The notes beneath the pieces are model-generated. The model did not search any database, was not told the origin of the DNA, and worked only from the letters and a program-made list of their open reading frames with translations. The position numbers and the translations under genes were made by a program. From Sisyra terminalis (Eukaryota; Arthropoda; Insecta; Neuroptera; Sisyridae): a DNA stretch of 64,000 bases. Positions within the stretch are counted from its first letter, which is position 1. Every line of letters begins with the position of its first letter. The stretch lies in assembly GCA_958496175.1 (NCBI GenBank), contig OY292274.1, forward strand, positions 30,543,482 through 30,607,481. The letters run 5' to 3'. This document shows positions 10,437 to 21,985 of the stretch, in pieces.

Positions 10437-13213
10437 ATATATTAACTCAGAAGAAGTTTTGTTAAAATTAATAAAACTCAATTTATGGTTTTAATATTTG
10501 AAAATTAGTTGTTTTATATTCATAATTACCTTGTTATGGGACAACAAGGGCAGCATATCGAATGGGGCCTAGAGCGGTATTCAGGTTTTCAGGGTTCTTA
10601 CTTCACAGAATTGCTAGTCAACTTTTCATATTTTTAACATTGAGTACACTGGCCTTTTGGTCTCGAATTTTTCAACAAAATTTGAAGTTTTAAAATTAGC
10701 AGTATGTTCATTTTTTCCAATAAATATGGCCTCCTTAAGTTTAGGTTCTTAGTAATATTTTTTTTATTTCACATCATTTGGAATAAAGATTACGTGCCCA
10801 TGGAAATAGAATACCTTTCTTACAAGTTATCTTTCCTTGAAGACTTGAATAACGATTATAAAAGAGCTACTATACATTGTTATTTTTCACTGAATCAAGT
10901 AGAGAATTTTTTATTTCTTTTAATGAACTTCTTATTTGCATAGTTGGGTTTAAAAGAAAAAAAGAGGAGCAAAATGAAATTCTTAAGAATTATATAATTG
11001 CTTGTCTTATATACTTAAACCAATTCAATAAATTTCATTTTTTAAGACAAATAGTGTAGATATAGATGTTCCATTGTAAATTTCTTACTAACCGTAAAAA
11101 TCATTTAGCATATAAATTTATCAAAGTGCTGAAACGCAACGGCTATCATAGAAAAACTGTTATGATGGTTATATTTTTGAACCATGAGTTATCAATTTTA
11201 AATTGTTATTGTAGTCTCAAAAATACAAAAAATAAATTCGTTGAAAATCTAATTATAGATTGGCTGTAATTATAGATAACTATAGAACTATAAATTCGAA
11301 TTTTTAGTTTACAGAATATATCCACAACATAGGGTAGATCATGAATGAATTAAATAACCCGTAGGTTAAAAGAATATTAATATACATTCTTTACCTAAAA
11401 AAGTGAGCAAATTCAATTATTAGCAATAATTTTTAGAAAATTAATTTAAAAATAAAACTCTAAAAGCAATGATAAAAAATAAGAGGTACTTTTCACTCTA
11501 TGAGTATTGGTTGATATACAATCTTTAATCCTCCATATTTATTCAAATTACATAAATTAAATCGTAATTGAAAAATAAATACAAATTCGAGTGTACACTA
11601 AATATACTGGCCGAAGTTGTCAGATTGTATTCAAATTCACCAAATGGTAAATCTAAATCGAATAAATAATAAAAGCGTAAAATCAAAATGCAAATTGTAA
11701 ATTTAAATTGATTCCATTAATGGGAATGTGAAACTGAAATAACCATTAAAACAAGCAATTGATTGATATTGATATTGTGTTTTAAGTCAGATTGGAAACA
11801 AGGAATATTGATATTTTATAAAAGGGAATGAGAATGTCAAATTGGAATCGTGTATGACGATAATACGTTCAATGGTAAACTATTTTTAATAAAAAATACG
11901 CAATCAAACCACAAATGGGTCGAAAAGCATTGTATTTTCCTTTATTGGATAGTATTTCGGGAGAAGACATTAATTTTTCAAATATCGATTAAATATTTGC
12001 TTGATACTTTTCTTAAAATAAATGTTTGCTTGAAATATAAGAATTACATTAAAATTTTTGCTCTCAACCTTAAAAGACTTATAAATAATTATGTAAATAT
12101 TAGAGAAAATGATTGTGTTACTCTTGTGATAATCAATTTGCAAGGTTTTATAGAATTATTTCTTCAAATTCATATCTTACATTACAAAAACGAGTGAATA
12201 AGTACTTACAAAACATAAAAATTTAAAGTGGTGAAAATGAATCTTTCTTTTTTTTTTTGTTGAATGAAAGAACACTTTTAAAATAAAACATTTGTTTTCA
12301 AACTGAATTCTTTTCATATAAAATCTAATATGCTAATTTGAGAATTTTATTCATACAATATATGGTGAAATTGGTGAAATGTACACTACAAATGCGCTAT
12401 AGAACCACGTAGCATTCAAATTAAATACTGAAATTCATTTGATTGCGTTTAGAGTAAGTTCATATATATGCATTTTTTGCTCATACATTTGTAGCACGTC
12501 TGCCTAGTTCTATATGCAATTGCATACATAAAATGCAAAGGGCATGTGAATAAAATTTAAATTGCTCGTACAGTATAGAACATCTGTATTGAAAATGGGC
12601 ACTTCGTGTGTAATTCGGGCGTTAAATAGTTCGTTAATCTTTCTAATTATCGACTCATAGATTATACGATGAGATATAAATTTTTAATGAAAAAAACGTG
12701 GCATTTAGTTTTAATTATACGTTATAAGATGTTTATATATTTTTTTTTAAAATATTTTTTTAATGAGTTTAAGATAATTATACGATCAGTTTAGCTGACC
12801 GAAATGGATGCAATCCATTTGTGTGGCATTCATAAAACCAACGATAAATGATCATGAAATTTATTGAATCACCGCATGTGAATGAATACAGAAAACAAAT
12901 CATTAAGGTAATTTTTTTTTCAGTTGTTATACGATTTGGAACATTTTAATCGATCGTGCATCCTAAATCCTTTACGTTAAACATTAAGCTTGTAAAGTTT
13001 TTCTATCAGCCAAATCTGTATAAGAGTATGGTAGAGGAAAAACTATTCTACGTTGGCCGAAAGATCGATAGGGTGGCTATATCCAAAAATCAGCTTTCTA
13101 AAAGTTCCTTTTTTTCAACGTTATAAGCTCTTATACTATAAGTTTCAAACTATTATGACCGAGATACCTCACAACAACCGTTATAATTATCATTACTAAT
13201 AAAAAATCATAGG
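10437..13213. other. AT-rich DNA, no gene called
   Basis: Several open frames of 60-115 codons occur (the longest at 11850-12197), but they are dominated by Asn, Lys, Ile, Leu and Phe as expected from AT-rich chance frames and match nothing I know. At 12802-12820 there is a short palindrome, AAATGGATGCAATCCATTT. The surrounding 12780-12910 is of mixed composition and might be regulatory, but this is speculative. Confidence 0.5.
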
Positions 13214-14097
13214 TAGGGATTGCAATACCGGATTAAAAGTTCAACACCGGTATTCGGTATCTTTTAAATTTAATTACCGGTTTTAATACTGATAGTAAGA
13301 ATTTTAGAAAAAAAAAGAAGAAAACACAGGTGTTTCTTTGTTTTATTTCCCGGTTTAGTTAAGAGAGAGTAAATATCACCGAAAATAATTTGTAACTTAT
13401 AAATAATGACAGTACATAAAGAATCAAAAAACAGTAAAATAACAAAGAACATCGTAAGTATTTAATTCCCAAAAAAGTGTAAATAATATCATCATTCAAT
13501 CTATGATACTATTATAAACTTTAGTAATGAGATTTAAATAAACATAACTCATTAATTGTACTGCCATTATTCTGGAACGTAATTTTGTGAAAAAATTACC
13601 AGCGGTCGAAAAAGCTTTTTTAGTATCTACGCAAGTTGGTGGTACTGTTAGTAAGGCGCGGAAAACTTTTTCCTAGTATTTACTTCTAAATTACTCATCT
13701 TCAAGTAAATCGAATATTCGTCGGATGGTTTTGGATATAACTGATTTCTGCATTGCATTTAATATGGATAGGTTTGTGGGTAAAAATTTTAAAGAAAATT
13801 TACTATAAATTTGATTAAGTTCGAATTGGTTAGTCTTTTTTTTCATTTTTAAAATCATAATAGTTATGTAAATACCCTAATTTTAATTCCAACTTTGTAT
13901 CCATAAAAAATTAATTTCACCCGTTCGGACGACATAAAAACAAAAACGTATACTATTTTGCTATGTTAGCAATTCTTTAATATAAAGTGAAAATAATTTT
14001 ACAATTTCTAGTAAATATTGAAAAAAAATGGTATATAAACTTGTGAATACCGGTATTATAAAACTGTACAAACGACTAAAAATACTGGTCATCCCTA
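13214..14097 (-). mobile_element. hAT DNA transposon relic (884 bp)
   Basis: The left end TAGGGATTGCAATACCGG is answered by an inverted right end ending ACTGGTCATCCCTA. The flanks ATCATAGG (13206-13213) and ACCATAGG (14098-14105) match in 7 of 8 bases, the 8-bp target duplication expected of hAT elements. The interior keeps a fragment of hAT transposase on the minus strand. The length is far below a full hAT element, so it is an internally deleted, non-functional copy. Confidence 0.8.
13561..13664 (-). pseudogene. hAT transposase C-terminal fragment, degenerate
   Basis: Translated on the minus strand this segment reads PPTCVDTKKAFSTAG followed by NFFTKLRSRI. It resembles the conserved hAT dimerisation-domain pattern in which a Ser-Glu-Arg-x-Phe-Ser-x-Ala-Gly block is followed by a basic Arg-x-Arg-Leu stretch. 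The usual Ser-Glu-Arg is replaced, and stops and shifts surround the fragment. It has no function as a protein, but fixes the superfamily and orientation of the element around it. Confidence 0.7.
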
Positions 14098-14105
14098 ACC
14101 ATAGG

Positions 14106-17100
14106 TAATTGACAGTTAAATTGGTGCTATTAAGAATTAAATAGTACCTGAAGAAGTCGGAAAACTGATGAAACGTGTTGTTCAAAAATAAAAAAATGAA
14201 AATTCCCGAAACAAAGAGAATATAAATAATAATAATAAACTATGGGAAAGAACCATCAAAATAATAGTTCTAAGTATTATTTATATTTTTTAAAAATATA
14301 TGAATTAATGAAAATTGTTTCAAATTGTTTTTTTTTTCTAATGATACTTTATTTTTTTTTTTAAATCATTTATCTGTAAAAGGCATTTGTCAAGTAGATG
14401 CTTATTTGCTTATGTTTTTGTTAGCTTGTAAGAACTTATTATATTATTTGAGTTTTACAGGATAAAAATGATTTTCTTCTGTTAATTAAAAACTGCAGCT
14501 TTAAAGGGTAAAAAAAAACATTTAATTTTGAACTATCAATTAAAGTTTTCTCCTATTAACATGGCTGTGAATAAATGAACATTAGGTTCATTTTTCATGT
14601 AGACAGCGTTCAGTAACATATGTAACCGGACATGCAATTGTATGAATATATTTTTCATGTTTGTCATTGCAACCTGTGAGTTATAATTGAGTACTTTTAC
14701 CGACGGCTATAAAATGGTTTTCTAAAATTTAATTTTATTAAATTTTGAAAAATTGAACATAGTTTAATTTCAGTAAAGTTAGTATAAAATTTCTACTTTA
14801 AAAATACCATTAACTAATTTCCATCAAATTAGTTCTTTCTACAAAAAAAAAAAACTAAACATTTTCTTGTAGTAATAACACCATTTTTTTGTTATTATTT
14901 GCATTGTTACTAAGCATAAATTAATTTTAAAACGATACATATGAGTTTACCTACAGTAGGTATATTGTTTCAAAAATTTATTTCACAAGTTGTTTCATAA
15001 TTTATCATGACAAAGTGATAAATGATTTGACAGATTTTAAATTAGCAGTGATTTAAAATTAACTAACAAATAATATTCGTCGATGTAGAAAAACGTATAA
15101 TTAATTTTTTACAAAAATTAAGTAAAAGCGTAAAGCTAATAGGTCAACATTATTAAAAACTTTTGTTAATGAAAAATATTCTATTGCTTCTTAGCTATGT
15201 AAAGAACAATCATTTTTAGTTTTGAAGATGTAAATAAAAAAGTCCCAATAAAATTTGTCGTTTATATTTTAGAAATAAATAAAATTATAATTTTTTGCGA
15301 ATAAAACAACCGTCGATTATTTGTTTAGACATACAAGTTTGTTTAAAAGCTCTTCGTAATGAGAAGAAAATGTTTGAGATACTTGGCTGTGAAATGTAGT
15401 ATGAAGGCAACTTTAAGGTTTCTGAAAGTGACTGGGATTTGTAAAGATCTATATAACCTTATGTGAATTGTGATGTGATGTATAAGAATTTTAACGGTGA
15501 TAGTCTCTAATGACCCTGGTAATTGAAGTAATTATCAAGGAAAAATATTTATGAGTTCCTACAAAGATCTGTTTCTATAATTTCACATTTACTCTGTTTC
15601 AGTCGTTGCGTATCATTAATATATTAGATGCATTCGATACAAACCAAAAAGTTAGAGAATAAGTTATACAATTCGTTATAATGAATAAAAAGTGTAGATA
15701 TATCATTAAAAATATGAATAATGAATCAATATTTTATTGTTAGCGCTCTAACTTACAATTTATTTGAATGTAAATTGCTCCACTCAGCGAGGCAACTCAC
15801 TAATCGAAAAAGACAACTATTTTTACCAAAAACTAATATAACTATAAATATTAAGAATGCATATTATATTGCAAATACTTTAATCAACTGCTAAATAATC
15901 TGAAAACTTTTATTTGTTGTACTAAGAAGTTGTTAAATCACATATTAAGAAATAGATTCAAACTTTAGACTGAGTAGTTTATATATATATCGCTACCTTT
16001 ATACTTAGTTAAGTATGTAACTTTTTACTTTGTACAATATAGAGTTATGAAATTTCTTTTTGTTATTTTTTTTTATCTAATGTTACATTAATCATTAAGT
16101 TATACACCTCTTTAGAAATGCAAAAAATCATATAATATTCATGTAGGTACAACATAAAAATAGAGGGAATTAACGTGAAAATTTTTGGTTATGAGATTTT
16201 GACGGTTTGTAATATTCCTCAATCTTTTTGACTATTTTTGATCTTATATCTGTATACCTACCTACGTAAGTATTATCAATGAATAAACTTCTGCATACAG
16301 TACTTCTGTACTTCGGGAACCAGAAATGATAAATTATGAAATGGTATATTTTATTTTAAATCTTAATATCGAAATTTCTTATTTACCTTGTAATTTGATT
16401 GCCATCTTTTTAGAAAACTTCGTTTTAATTATTGTTAGTAAGTATTAGTTATATTTATCAAAAAATTGAAAAAACTTTGGATGGTTATAGTGGGTACGTA
16501 AAAACCCTCTCATCATCACCCTCTCCCCTTTATTCATTAGTTTTTTCCAGAGCTTTTCTTCTGCAGAGGGGTCTTCCATTACCGTGTTGCAGCATAGCAT
16601 TTTATCTGTTAACAGTTTTTCGACACTTTTGGGTATTTGACCAATCGGTTAATATTTATTAAGATTATTTGACAGCTTTCGACTTTTTGACATACATTTG
16701 ACACCATTTCCCTTCTTAACTATTTATTGGTTAATTTTTTTGTCATATTTCGTTGATACTAGTTGAAAAAACGAAAATGACCGAATTTTAACTTATAAAA
16801 ACTCATTTGCCATTAATGAACTTCTAATGTACTTAGATAATCATTGAAAATGTTTTTAGTGTCAACTTTTCGTCGCTACCTTGTGAAACTCGAAGAGCAT
16901 ACAATACCGAATTTATATTCTTTCAGGTTTTTGGTCCTACAATTTCAATATAGATCTCGGAATAAAAAACAATTTGTTATTTTTACTAAGTTGATAAATT
17001 ACTCTAATCATAAAACGTTTTGAGTACCATTTTGAAATAACTTATACGCAGATAAATGGCAATTGAATGATTATTGGTTCAAAAACGACATTTTTTTTCC

Positions 17101-17169
17101 GATACACCTAATATATTTACGATATAATGATAAAAACTAAAGAAATTTAATTGATAAGATGATGAAATA
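14106..17169. other. AT-rich DNA, no gene seen
   Basis: About 3 kb with frequent stops in all frames and many homopolymer runs. No RNA gene or element end was recognised. The 76-codon open frame at 16432-16662 lies in a slightly GC-richer patch but has no recognisable similarity. Confidence 0.5.
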
Positions 17170-17200
17170 CCAATATGAAACAATTATTGTTTCATATTGG
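17170..17200. repeat. Perfect 15-bp-arm palindrome
   Basis: CCAATATGAAACAAT, one central T, then its exact reverse complement. A second perfect palindrome lies 65 bp downstream. Seen directly. Confidence 0.85.
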
Positions 17201-17264
17201 ATGGATCAAATATTTAAGCTATTAAAATGAACGGCGAAACATTATTTACATTTTTTGCATTGAA

Positions 17265-17292
17265 ATGCTACTATATAATTATATAGTAGCAT
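17265..17292. repeat. Perfect 28-bp palindrome
   Basis: ATGCTACTATATAA followed directly by its reverse complement TTATATAGTAGCAT. It has no spacer and would extrude as a cruciform or fold as a hairpin in RNA. Confidence 0.85.
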
Positions 17293-17639
17293 ATAACCAA
17301 GTTATCAAGCTATGTGATGCTCATTTTAGATTTTATGTTCGATGTAATATTTTTATTTTAAAGTTCAGCAAAAATTAGACAGAGAATAAATATTATATAT
17401 AAATTTATTGATTGCTATTATAAAATAGTGATAAATTTTTGTGAATACAAATACAAATGATATAAATACTATGTGTTCCCTTGATATATATTATATATTC
17501 ATAAATGTATGTATTTATATTACATAAATAGGTATATATTTACGATATGTATACAATACGTCATTCCTGGTATTATAAATGTAGCTATAACTCATACGCT
17601 AGCCTATGAGATATCCTAATAAAGTTTCAACTAGCAATA
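17293..17639. other. AT-rich DNA, nothing recognised
   Basis: Low-complexity AT-rich sequence with several TATATA and TGTAT stretches; no coding or repeat structure recognised. Confidence 0.5.
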
Positions 17640-17935
17640 AAACAAATTTGCATATGAATAGGAGATTAAAAGCGGGAGTTCGCTCTTGTCTACGAATGGT
17701 AAGAGAGTGACATCATCATCATTGTTGGAAAAGCGTCGTTTTCATCGTTATAAGCCCGAGTTCCATCTCAAAGGAGATCATCGGGACCAAAGACAGACGC
17801 TAAGGGCGCGCTAAAAGAAAAGCTGATTGCGCTAGTTTACCATCGACTGTTTCAGCGTTTCCTATTGGTTCATGGCTCACTGCACCTTTGTGGTTTCGTT
17901 TCATCCGAAGCAAACAACCCGTCTGGTCCTCCTTC
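17640..17935. other. GC-richer block, unassigned
   Basis: A sharp local rise in G+C includes GGGCGCGCT, an inverted CCAAT-type word (CCTATTGG) and short purine-rich tracts. No open frame here looks convincing. It could be a promoter or first-exon region, a conserved non-coding element or part of an unrecognised repeat; I cannot decide. Confidence 0.35.
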
Positions 17936-18430
17936 CTTTTAAATTCTTTTATTTTCAAATTCAATAATTTGAAAAGAGAACAAAACTGAGACCAATCTTT
18001 TGAAAAATTACGTTTTTTTATGATCATTACTTACATCGTATTATCTTTATACTTTTCCATCTAATAAATTTTATTGGACACCTATCGATATGATTGAAAA
18101 TTGATTTGAAATCAATAAAAATCCAATAAAATAAACATAAATCAGAAAATATTCATGATATCTGGTCATTAAAATAAATAAATGTACAAATAAAACTTTA
18201 TTTTGCAATAACAATAATAAGGACAATCAATTCACTTGTAATAAAATTATATCTGCTGATAGTAGTCGAAGATAATTAATATATTATAGTTAGCTTCATA
18301 ATGTGGAGTAATAAAATTTATTTCCTACTTAAAAAATCTAGGAAAATATTAAAACACGAGATATGATTAACGAAATAGATTTTTACTTTAAATATTAATT
18401 TACAAAATACTTATTAAAACAATTTTTTTA
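17936..18430. other. AT-rich DNA, nothing recognised
   Basis: No gene or repeat structure recognised. Confidence 0.5.
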
Positions 18431-18592
18431 ATTGTTATTTACCATTGATTTATAACTACTAAGATATTTTAGCCACTCTAGGGTTAATTAAATCCGTTAT
18501 CGAGAAATATTGAAAATTTGCATGATACAAGGATCGAACCAACTATCTACTAGTTTTGCAGCGGTCACCTAGACCATTCGGCTACCTGCAGT
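18431..18592 (-). mobile_element. tRNA-derived SINE, copy 1
   Basis: On the minus strand the 5' part carries a tRNA-like polymerase III promoter: an A-box region TAGCCGAATGGTCTAGG (18568-18584) and a B box GGTTCGATCC (18531-18540). The 3' part (about 18431-18520) aligns with the copy at 32021-32179, with shared blocks such as ATTGAAAATTT and TTGTTATTTA, and ends in an A/T-rich tail. The cloverleaf is not well formed and the homology extends beyond tRNA length, so this is a SINE rather than a tRNA gene. Confidence 0.75.
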
Positions 18593-18595
18593 AGG

Positions 18596-18907
18596 CTAAA
18601 ACAAAATTTGAAGTAATTAATTGCTTATTTTCTAGAAAATTGACCAATGCAACTTTTACTACCTTATTTTTTTTTATCTTCTGATCAAATCTTTATTTCT
18701 GAAAAATTTAAACTGTTCGCTTTTCTGAACGAATTGTTTGAAAAAAAACCTACAAGGAAAAAACTTTAAATTAAACTAGATTGACAAATTCAATTGAAAA
18801 TAAATGAATTGGTTATTTAAGAAATCATACTTTTATCGAAATATATTTCTTAAAAGATCATTTTTATTAATTGACGTCGTAAATCTCACATATTGTTGAT
18901 TCTCATA
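18596..18907. other. AT-rich DNA, nothing recognised
   Basis: No gene or repeat recognised between the SINE and the Tc1-type element. Confidence 0.5.
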
Positions 18908-18909
18908 TA

Positions 18910-19537
18910 CAGTCCCTGGCTATATTAATAGACGCACTTAAGATTTTATACAAAATGTACTCATTCTACTAAATTAAATTTAATATTGTTAACTTTTTAC
19001 ATTATAAAAAGTTGTATTGATTTTTAAGAAATATTTTTTCTGAATAAGGGTAAAACCTAATTTATTATCCCTATTACCATACTTCAGGATAATAGCTTTG
19101 ATTTGAAACCCATAGAAAATATGTGAAAGTTGCTGAAGAAAAAGTAACTAAAGAGGTAATCACAACAGAAAAATAGCCCTTAGAAAAAATATTCATGTAT
19201 GGAATCATCATCCACAAATACAGCAGACGGTATTGTCCTACATAGACAGCATACTGCGCAGAATGGGAACTTAAATATCAGTAAACGGGCTTTTAATTAA
19301 ATATTAAGCAATTCAGCTCGCCATAATAAAGAAGATGTTTAATTAATTTGATGGTAAATATGTATTTTTTTGTAGATATGATTTTTGGTCACGCTAGTTA
19401 GTATATAATAAGCGTAATAAATAAAATTTCTACATGAAAGTTAAACCCAATCAAAAATATGTACCCAAAATAAAATAGCTCTTGTTTCAGGATTTGTGCA
19501 AAACCTATAATGCGTCTATTAATATGGCCAGGGACTG
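18910..19537. mobile_element. Tc1/mariner-type element, copy A (628 bp)
   Basis: Begins CAGTCCCTGGCTATATTAAT and ends with the inverted ATTAATATGGCCAGGGACTG; both ends are flanked by TA (18908-18909, 19538-19539), the target duplication of the Tc1/mariner superfamily. It aligns with the element at 49208-49811 in the opposite orientation over almost its whole length. No intact transposase remains, and the length indicates an internally deleted copy. The terminal repeat next to a TA site is the basis of the class call. Confidence 0.8.
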
Positions 19538-19539
19538 TA

Positions 19540-19643
19540 GGTGAACGGTCCTCAACCTTATGCCCACGGGCACCAGGGTACCCGCAAATCATCTATTAAT
19601 TTAGCCTATTAATATCCCATTAATATTAATAGGCCAGGAACTG
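19540..19643. repeat. Extra Tc1-type terminal repeat fragment
   Basis: Immediately right of copy A, a further inverted end ATTAATAGGCCAGGAACTG abuts a TA at 19644-19645. The sequence between (19540-19610) is GC-richer and not part of the other copies. This suggests nested insertion, or a partly duplicated end of the same family. Confidence 0.55.
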
Positions 19644-19645
19644 TA

Positions 19646-20067
19646 TACTGATTATAGTATGAGCACACGATAAGTGCGCATTAGCAAACATAGTACTTTG
19701 ATATTTTAAACGCTCTAAAGACAATGACGCTTCAATACTTTTACCAGAAGTACTTGCTGAGTTAACGTATTATTTTCTTTTATCATAAGAAAATATCCAA
19801 CAATAAACATTAGATATAAAGTAATTTTAGAATCTAGCCTAGCTAATTTTGATGTAAGTAATTATCAGTTCTCTTAAAAATAATTTTAAAAGCATAAAAA
19901 GGAGTTAATTTTAGTTTTGCTGTAGCTTAAATACCATATACCTAATCGAAATAATAAAATAAAATTTTTGATTATTTTTTTATAACTTTATGCTGTAGGA
20001 TACATCGTTTTTAAAACTAAGGGATTTTTTGGAGAAAATACAATGTTAGGGTTACATACCAATATTA
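19646..20067. other. AT-rich DNA, nothing recognised
   Basis: No gene or repeat recognised. Confidence 0.5.
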
Positions 20068-20075
20068 GTTCATGT

Positions 20076-20318
20076 CAGTGGCCTAGCGTATGATTTTGCC
20101 GCCCAGGGCCGACCAGAAATTATCCGCTCTTATTTTCATCATTAGTCAAGAAAATTGGTAAAAAGTCAAATACCTTTCTTTAACTATTTAAGAATGTACT
20201 TTTCGTGCTTTTCTTAATGCAAAGCTTGTTATGGAATTATTAATGTCAATATTCCTCTCCATTTTCATGTGCCACCCGTAGCCATGGTTCCCCCGGTACC
20301 CATCCCGCTACGCTATTA
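20076..20318. mobile_element. hAT-type MITE (243 bp)
   Basis: The left end CAGTGGCCTAGCG pairs imperfectly (9 of 13) with the inverted right end CGCTACGCTATTA. Flanking octamers GTTCATGT (20068-20075) and GTTCAAGT (20319-20326) match in 7 of 8, as expected for a hAT target duplication. Subterminal GC-rich blocks (TTGCCGCCCAGGG and CCCCCGGTACCC) surround a short AT-rich centre. Non-coding. Confidence 0.7.
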
Positions 20319-20326
20319 GTTCAAGT

Positions 20327-21985
20327 GACAAAATATTTTAAAACAGTTAGAAAGCCAATGTTAATAATTAAGCTTTAATAGTATTTTTATTAGTTTGCTT
20401 GTGCTTACATAATCTCATAATACGATAAACTTGTTTTTACACACATGAACTTTTATGTGTAAAGCGAGTTCATGATACTTTCCAATACCACCGAATAAAA
20501 AAAAAATGGTTGAGTGTGCTTGAGTACGATGCCAGAATTATTGTTATAATCAAAAATCAAATTGAATATCGAATTTTTGAGTGAAGAAGACGATATTGTA
20601 CTTATGAGATACTCCGAAGCTTAATAAAATATAATTTTCATGAACTGTACTCATTTTTCGGAATTAAAACCAAAAATAATTTTAAACGCATTTTTTATGA
20701 AAACTTCAAAAATCATACGTTTCGGAATCTTTAAATAAACACATAATACAAAAGAGTTAAAACTATAATCACAATTTTACGTTGGAGAAATAATTAATCT
20801 TTCAATGTGAACATCAATGCTAAGTTTACGCGACTTGCTGATTTGAAATTAAATTTTATAAATAAAAGGAGTGAATAAGGTAATAGCTAAATGTTTTTTG
20901 TGTTCAGAGCTTCCTGATCTTAAGAAATGTTGGTATTTCATATTTGGTCTACTTCGTCTACATTCATATAATTTATTGGAATTATTTATAAATGAAAATA
21001 TATTTCCCAGAAATATTTCCCGTTGGAAAAGTTATTGGGCTATCATTAATTCAGGGATGGCTATTATCAATGGTAAATTGATAAGTTCGGAAATAATTCA
21101 AATGTTCTCATGTTAGCGTTGTAATATATTGTCTTATTGTGTTAAGCGTAATATTTCTGCATACCAATTTTACATGTAAACTATATATGTTGTGTAAACA
21201 CAAGAAGTGTTGTCTAGTAAATCTATTTGCAATTTTAAAAGGTTTCTTTTCTGCATAATATCGATTTCTTTAAAGTAAGAATAAAGAAGGTTCATAATAT
21301 GACCTTAAATGAAGCTTAACAGTATATAATAAGTGTAAAAACAACAATAGTTTCTTTTACGACTTCAGTCTTGCTCTTGCTTAAATATCAAATAAATTAT
21401 ACAGATTTAAATTTACGCAAATATTAATATTATAGATTGCTTATAATTTTCTTTTTATTTGAATATGTAGTCAAGATATTGGAAATTAATTTTATAATTT
21501 TTAATTAGCATATGGTAAATAGCTATAATTTCGAGATCCACAATCAAATATTATTATAAAAAAAATATTAGCGAGTAAAATGTATTTATTTTTAATTATA
21601 AAATATGTTTCCAATCGATATTCATTACAGTATTAGAGGAGAATAAAAAATTACTAAAAGGTAAGGTAAATTGTGAATTTTTTACTTTTATTATATGCTT
21701 TTAAAATTGATTAAAAGAACATTTCTTCAAAATAAATATTTTCAGCTTCGATAATGTAATGAAAATATGTTTTGTAGTTTGAAAATAATTTTTATCTCAT
21801 TCATGTAACATAGATTTAGCGAACGAAGTGGATTCTGACAATAAAATGACTATTGTAATATAATTCAATAGTGAATTCTTGTGAGAATATAATGCTATCA
21901 AAGTTCATATTTGTTTTTATTTTTAACGACAAAATATTTCATTTGTAATGATAAGGTAATGGATTCTAATATTTTTTATAAAATA
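20327..21985. other. AT-rich DNA, no gene called
   Basis: The 81-codon open frame at 20871-21116 begins at a non-AUG codon and has no recognisable similarity. No other structure seen. Confidence 0.5.

Noticed and set aside
11850..12197. 115-codon open frame on the plus strand
   Set aside because: Composition dominated by Asn, Lys, Ile, Leu and Phe as expected from AT-rich chance frames, with no motif or similarity.
18518..18592. tRNA gene on the minus strand
   Set aside because: A and B boxes are present but the acceptor and anticodon stems do not form a proper cloverleaf, and a second copy shares sequence beyond the tRNA, so it is a SINE head.
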